From Actinomycetes bacterium (lineage in GTDB: Bacteria; Actinomycetota; Acidimicrobiia; Acidimicrobiales; JAMCPL01), in NCBI GenBank assembly GCA_021846725.1, contig JAJZWK010000084.1:1-6989 (forward strand): a DNA stretch of 6,989 nt, given 5' to 3'. The notes beneath the pieces are model-generated. The model had not been told where the DNA came from. It ran no database searches and worked only from the letters and a program-made list of their open reading frames with translations. This document shows, one piece after another, positions 5,935 to 6,989 of this stretch (position 1 is its first letter; each line of letters begins with the position of its first letter). The translations under genes and the position numbers were made by a program.

Positions 5935-6777
5935 ATGGATACGACTGATATTAACCAACTCTCCGTACTGGACATGGAGCAGGATGGACATACTGCAATT
6001 TTATGGTTGAACAGGCCAGAAGCGAGAAACGCCATGGCTCCACGATTTTTTGAAGAGCTACCGCTTGTCATGAAGAGGATCTCTTCAGATGAGGAGGTGA
6101 GGGTTGTAATCATTGCAGCCAGGGGTGAGCATTTCAGCGTCGGTCTGGACTTGAAGGCTGCTGCATCGGGTGGCCTTATGAGTATGCCGAGCAGCAATAC
6201 TTCCATGGCTGGACGTGCAACCACTACCAGAGAGGCTATATTGCGCCTACAGCATTCAATCACCAGTGTTGCAGAATGTCCCAAACCTGTGATAGCTGTC
6301 ATACATGGATACTGCATAGGAGGAGGGCTGGATCTGGCTTGTGCTTGCGACATACGTATTGCCAGTGAAAATAGTATCATATCGTTACGTGAGACTCGTA
6401 TGGCTATGGTGGCTGACTTGGGGAGCATACAGCGCTTGCCATACATCATAGGCAAGGGTCATCTGGCAGAGATGGCGTTTACCGGTGAAGATATAGTCGC
6501 TTCCCGTGCGAAGGAGATTGGATTGGTGAATGACGTATACCCTGATAAAGAGGACGCCTTATTGGCTGCCCAAGAGTTGGCTGACAAGATCGCAGCAAAT
6601 TCGCCATTGGCCGTACAGGGAGCAAAAGCAGTTATGTCCAGACACGAAAGCAGTTACATTGCTGAGGGGCTGGAATACGTAGCTACCTGGAATGCCGGTT
6701 TTCTAGCCTCTAACGACTTGGTAGAGGCTATGGCTGCGTTTATAGAAAAGCGGAATGCTCGCTTCACTGGCTCCTAA
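5935..6777 (+). CDS. Crotonase-family protein, probable dienoyl-CoA isomerase (annotatable as enoyl-CoA hydratase)
   Basis: A 280-residue enoyl-CoA hydratase/isomerase-fold protein with no visible signal peptide. The core is typical: LNRPEARNAM (25-34), the oxyanion-hole stretch HFSVGLDLK (66-74), HGYCIGGGLDLACACDIR (124-141) and ADLGSIQRLP (160-169). Classical enoyl-CoA hydratases use two Glu, one right after the GGG motif and one about 20 residues later. Here Asp133 takes the first place, Glu153 the second, and Asp161 lies 8 residues further on. This Asp/Glu/Asp set and its 20 and 8 residue spacing match rat delta(3,5)-delta(2,4)-dienoyl-CoA isomerase (Asp176, Glu196, Asp204), which shifts double bonds during unsaturated fatty acid oxidation. 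The substrate is inferred. The ATG at 5935 is chosen because AGGA lies 8 bases upstream and a promoter-like pair precedes it. The same frame is open back to a TTG at 5821, but that adds only an unrelated hydrophobic stretch. It is transcribed divergently from the GNAT/CoA-ligase gene. Confidence 0.93.
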   Translation: MDTTDINQLSVLDMEQDGHTAILWLNRPEARNAMAPRFFEELPLVMKRISSDEEVRVVIIAARGEHFSVGLDLKAAASGGLMSMPSSNTSMAGRATTTREAILRLQHSITSVAECPKPVIAVIHGYCIGGGLDLACACDIRIASENSIISLRETRMAMVADLGSIQRLPYIIGKGHLAEMAFTGEDIVASRAKEIGLVNDVYPDKEDALLAAQELADKIAANSPLAVQGAKAVMSRHESSYIAEGLEYVATWNAGFLASNDLVEAMAAFIEKRNARFTGS

Positions 6778-6858
6778 TCCTAATAGTGCGTCATGGTGAT
6801 AGTGCATGGAGAAATATTCTGTTGGATGTGAGTCTCTGTCCATCTGCTTTCTTCACAT

Positions 6859-6876
6859 TACGGTATTTTTACCGTA
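6859..6876. other. Perfect short inverted repeat after the crotonase gene
   Basis: TACGGTA, four T, then TACCGTA form a perfect 7-base-pair stem with a TTTT loop in the spacer before the aldehyde dehydrogenase. It is AT-rich and is not followed by a T run, so it is a poor intrinsic terminator. It could be an operator or a weak transcript-end signal. The rest of the spacer (6778-6913) holds short direct repeats (ATAGTGC at 6783-6789 and 6799-6805) and no other clear signal. Confidence 0.35.
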
Positions 6877-6913
6877 TCCTCTTTGTATCTGATTAGTACT
6901 ACCATTGATTGTT

Positions 6914-6989
6914 GTGGATGAAGTAATTGCAACTGTGAACCCAGCTACTGGACAGATAGGTCCTGTATTCACTCCTTACAGCGATGCAG
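6914..6989 (+). CDS. Probable aldehyde dehydrogenase, first 25 codons only
   Basis: An open frame runs off the end of the window. From the GTG at 6914 it encodes VDEVIATVNPATGQIGPVF and continues TPYSDA. The IATVNPATG block followed by a short strand and a SDAE-type helix start is typical of the N-terminus of NAD(P)-dependent aldehyde dehydrogenases, particularly succinate-semialdehyde dehydrogenases. The frame is closed upstream by a TGA at 6890-6892, so the gene begins between there and the VNPATG block. TTG at 6905 and GTG at 6935 are other possible starts, and none has a convincing Shine-Dalgarno. The catalytic Cys and Glu lie beyond the window, so substrate and activity cannot be judged. 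It follows the crotonase on the same strand after 136 bases. Confidence 0.62.
   Translation, partial: MDEVIATVNPATGQIGPVFTPYSDA

Noticed and set aside
5832..6455. A 207-codon minus-strand open frame opposite the crotonase
   Set aside because: It is a mirror of the conserved crotonase frame and carries no family features.

Overview
The window carries chromosomal housekeeping and acyl-CoA metabolism genes, most likely from a bacterium of the Actinomycetota. Clues are the domain order of the large acetyltransferase/CoA-ligase (GNAT domain first, as in Streptomyces PatA), the style of the TypA sequence, and start codons with no Shine-Dalgarno that sit just behind -10-like boxes. Base composition looks close to balanced or slightly AT-rich by eye, and ATA isoleucine codons are common. 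That is unlike classic high-GC actinomycetes and would suit a lower-GC or uncultivated lineage, such as an acidimicrobial one. The taxonomy is inference. No mobile element, CRISPR array, tRNA or rRNA was seen.

Layout: (1) 1-932, plus strand: the C-terminal half of ilvD (dihydroxy-acid dehydratase), cut by the window edge. (2) 947-2869, minus: typA/bipA, a complete translational GTPase that meets ilvD tail to tail with 14 bases between. (3) 2930-5800, minus: a 956-residue fusion of a GNAT acetyltransferase and an NDP-forming acyl-CoA synthetase. It lies 60 bases upstream of typA on the same strand, so the two may be co-transcribed. (4) 5801-5934: a divergent promoter region. (5) 5935-6777, plus: a crotonase-fold protein whose acidic residues fit a delta(3,5)-delta(2,4)-dienoyl-CoA isomerase. 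(6) 6778-6913: a spacer with a small hairpin. (7) 6914 to the window end: the first 25 codons of a probable aldehyde dehydrogenase.

The fusion protein, the crotonase and the aldehyde dehydrogenase make a plausible acyl-CoA and acid metabolism neighbourhood. The fusion could sense or make acyl-CoA and acetylate metabolic enzymes, while the crotonase would help degrade unsaturated fatty acids. TypA and IlvD are general housekeeping.

The least ordinary features are the N-terminal extensions of the two minus-strand genes. TypA has a His/Asp-rich tandem repeat before its G domain. The fusion protein has a Thr/Pro/Gln-rich leader with an A7 tract, and a second open frame there is aligned for a -1 shift into the main frame. 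The two start codons share an identical 11-base context. No clearly new multi-gene system is visible.
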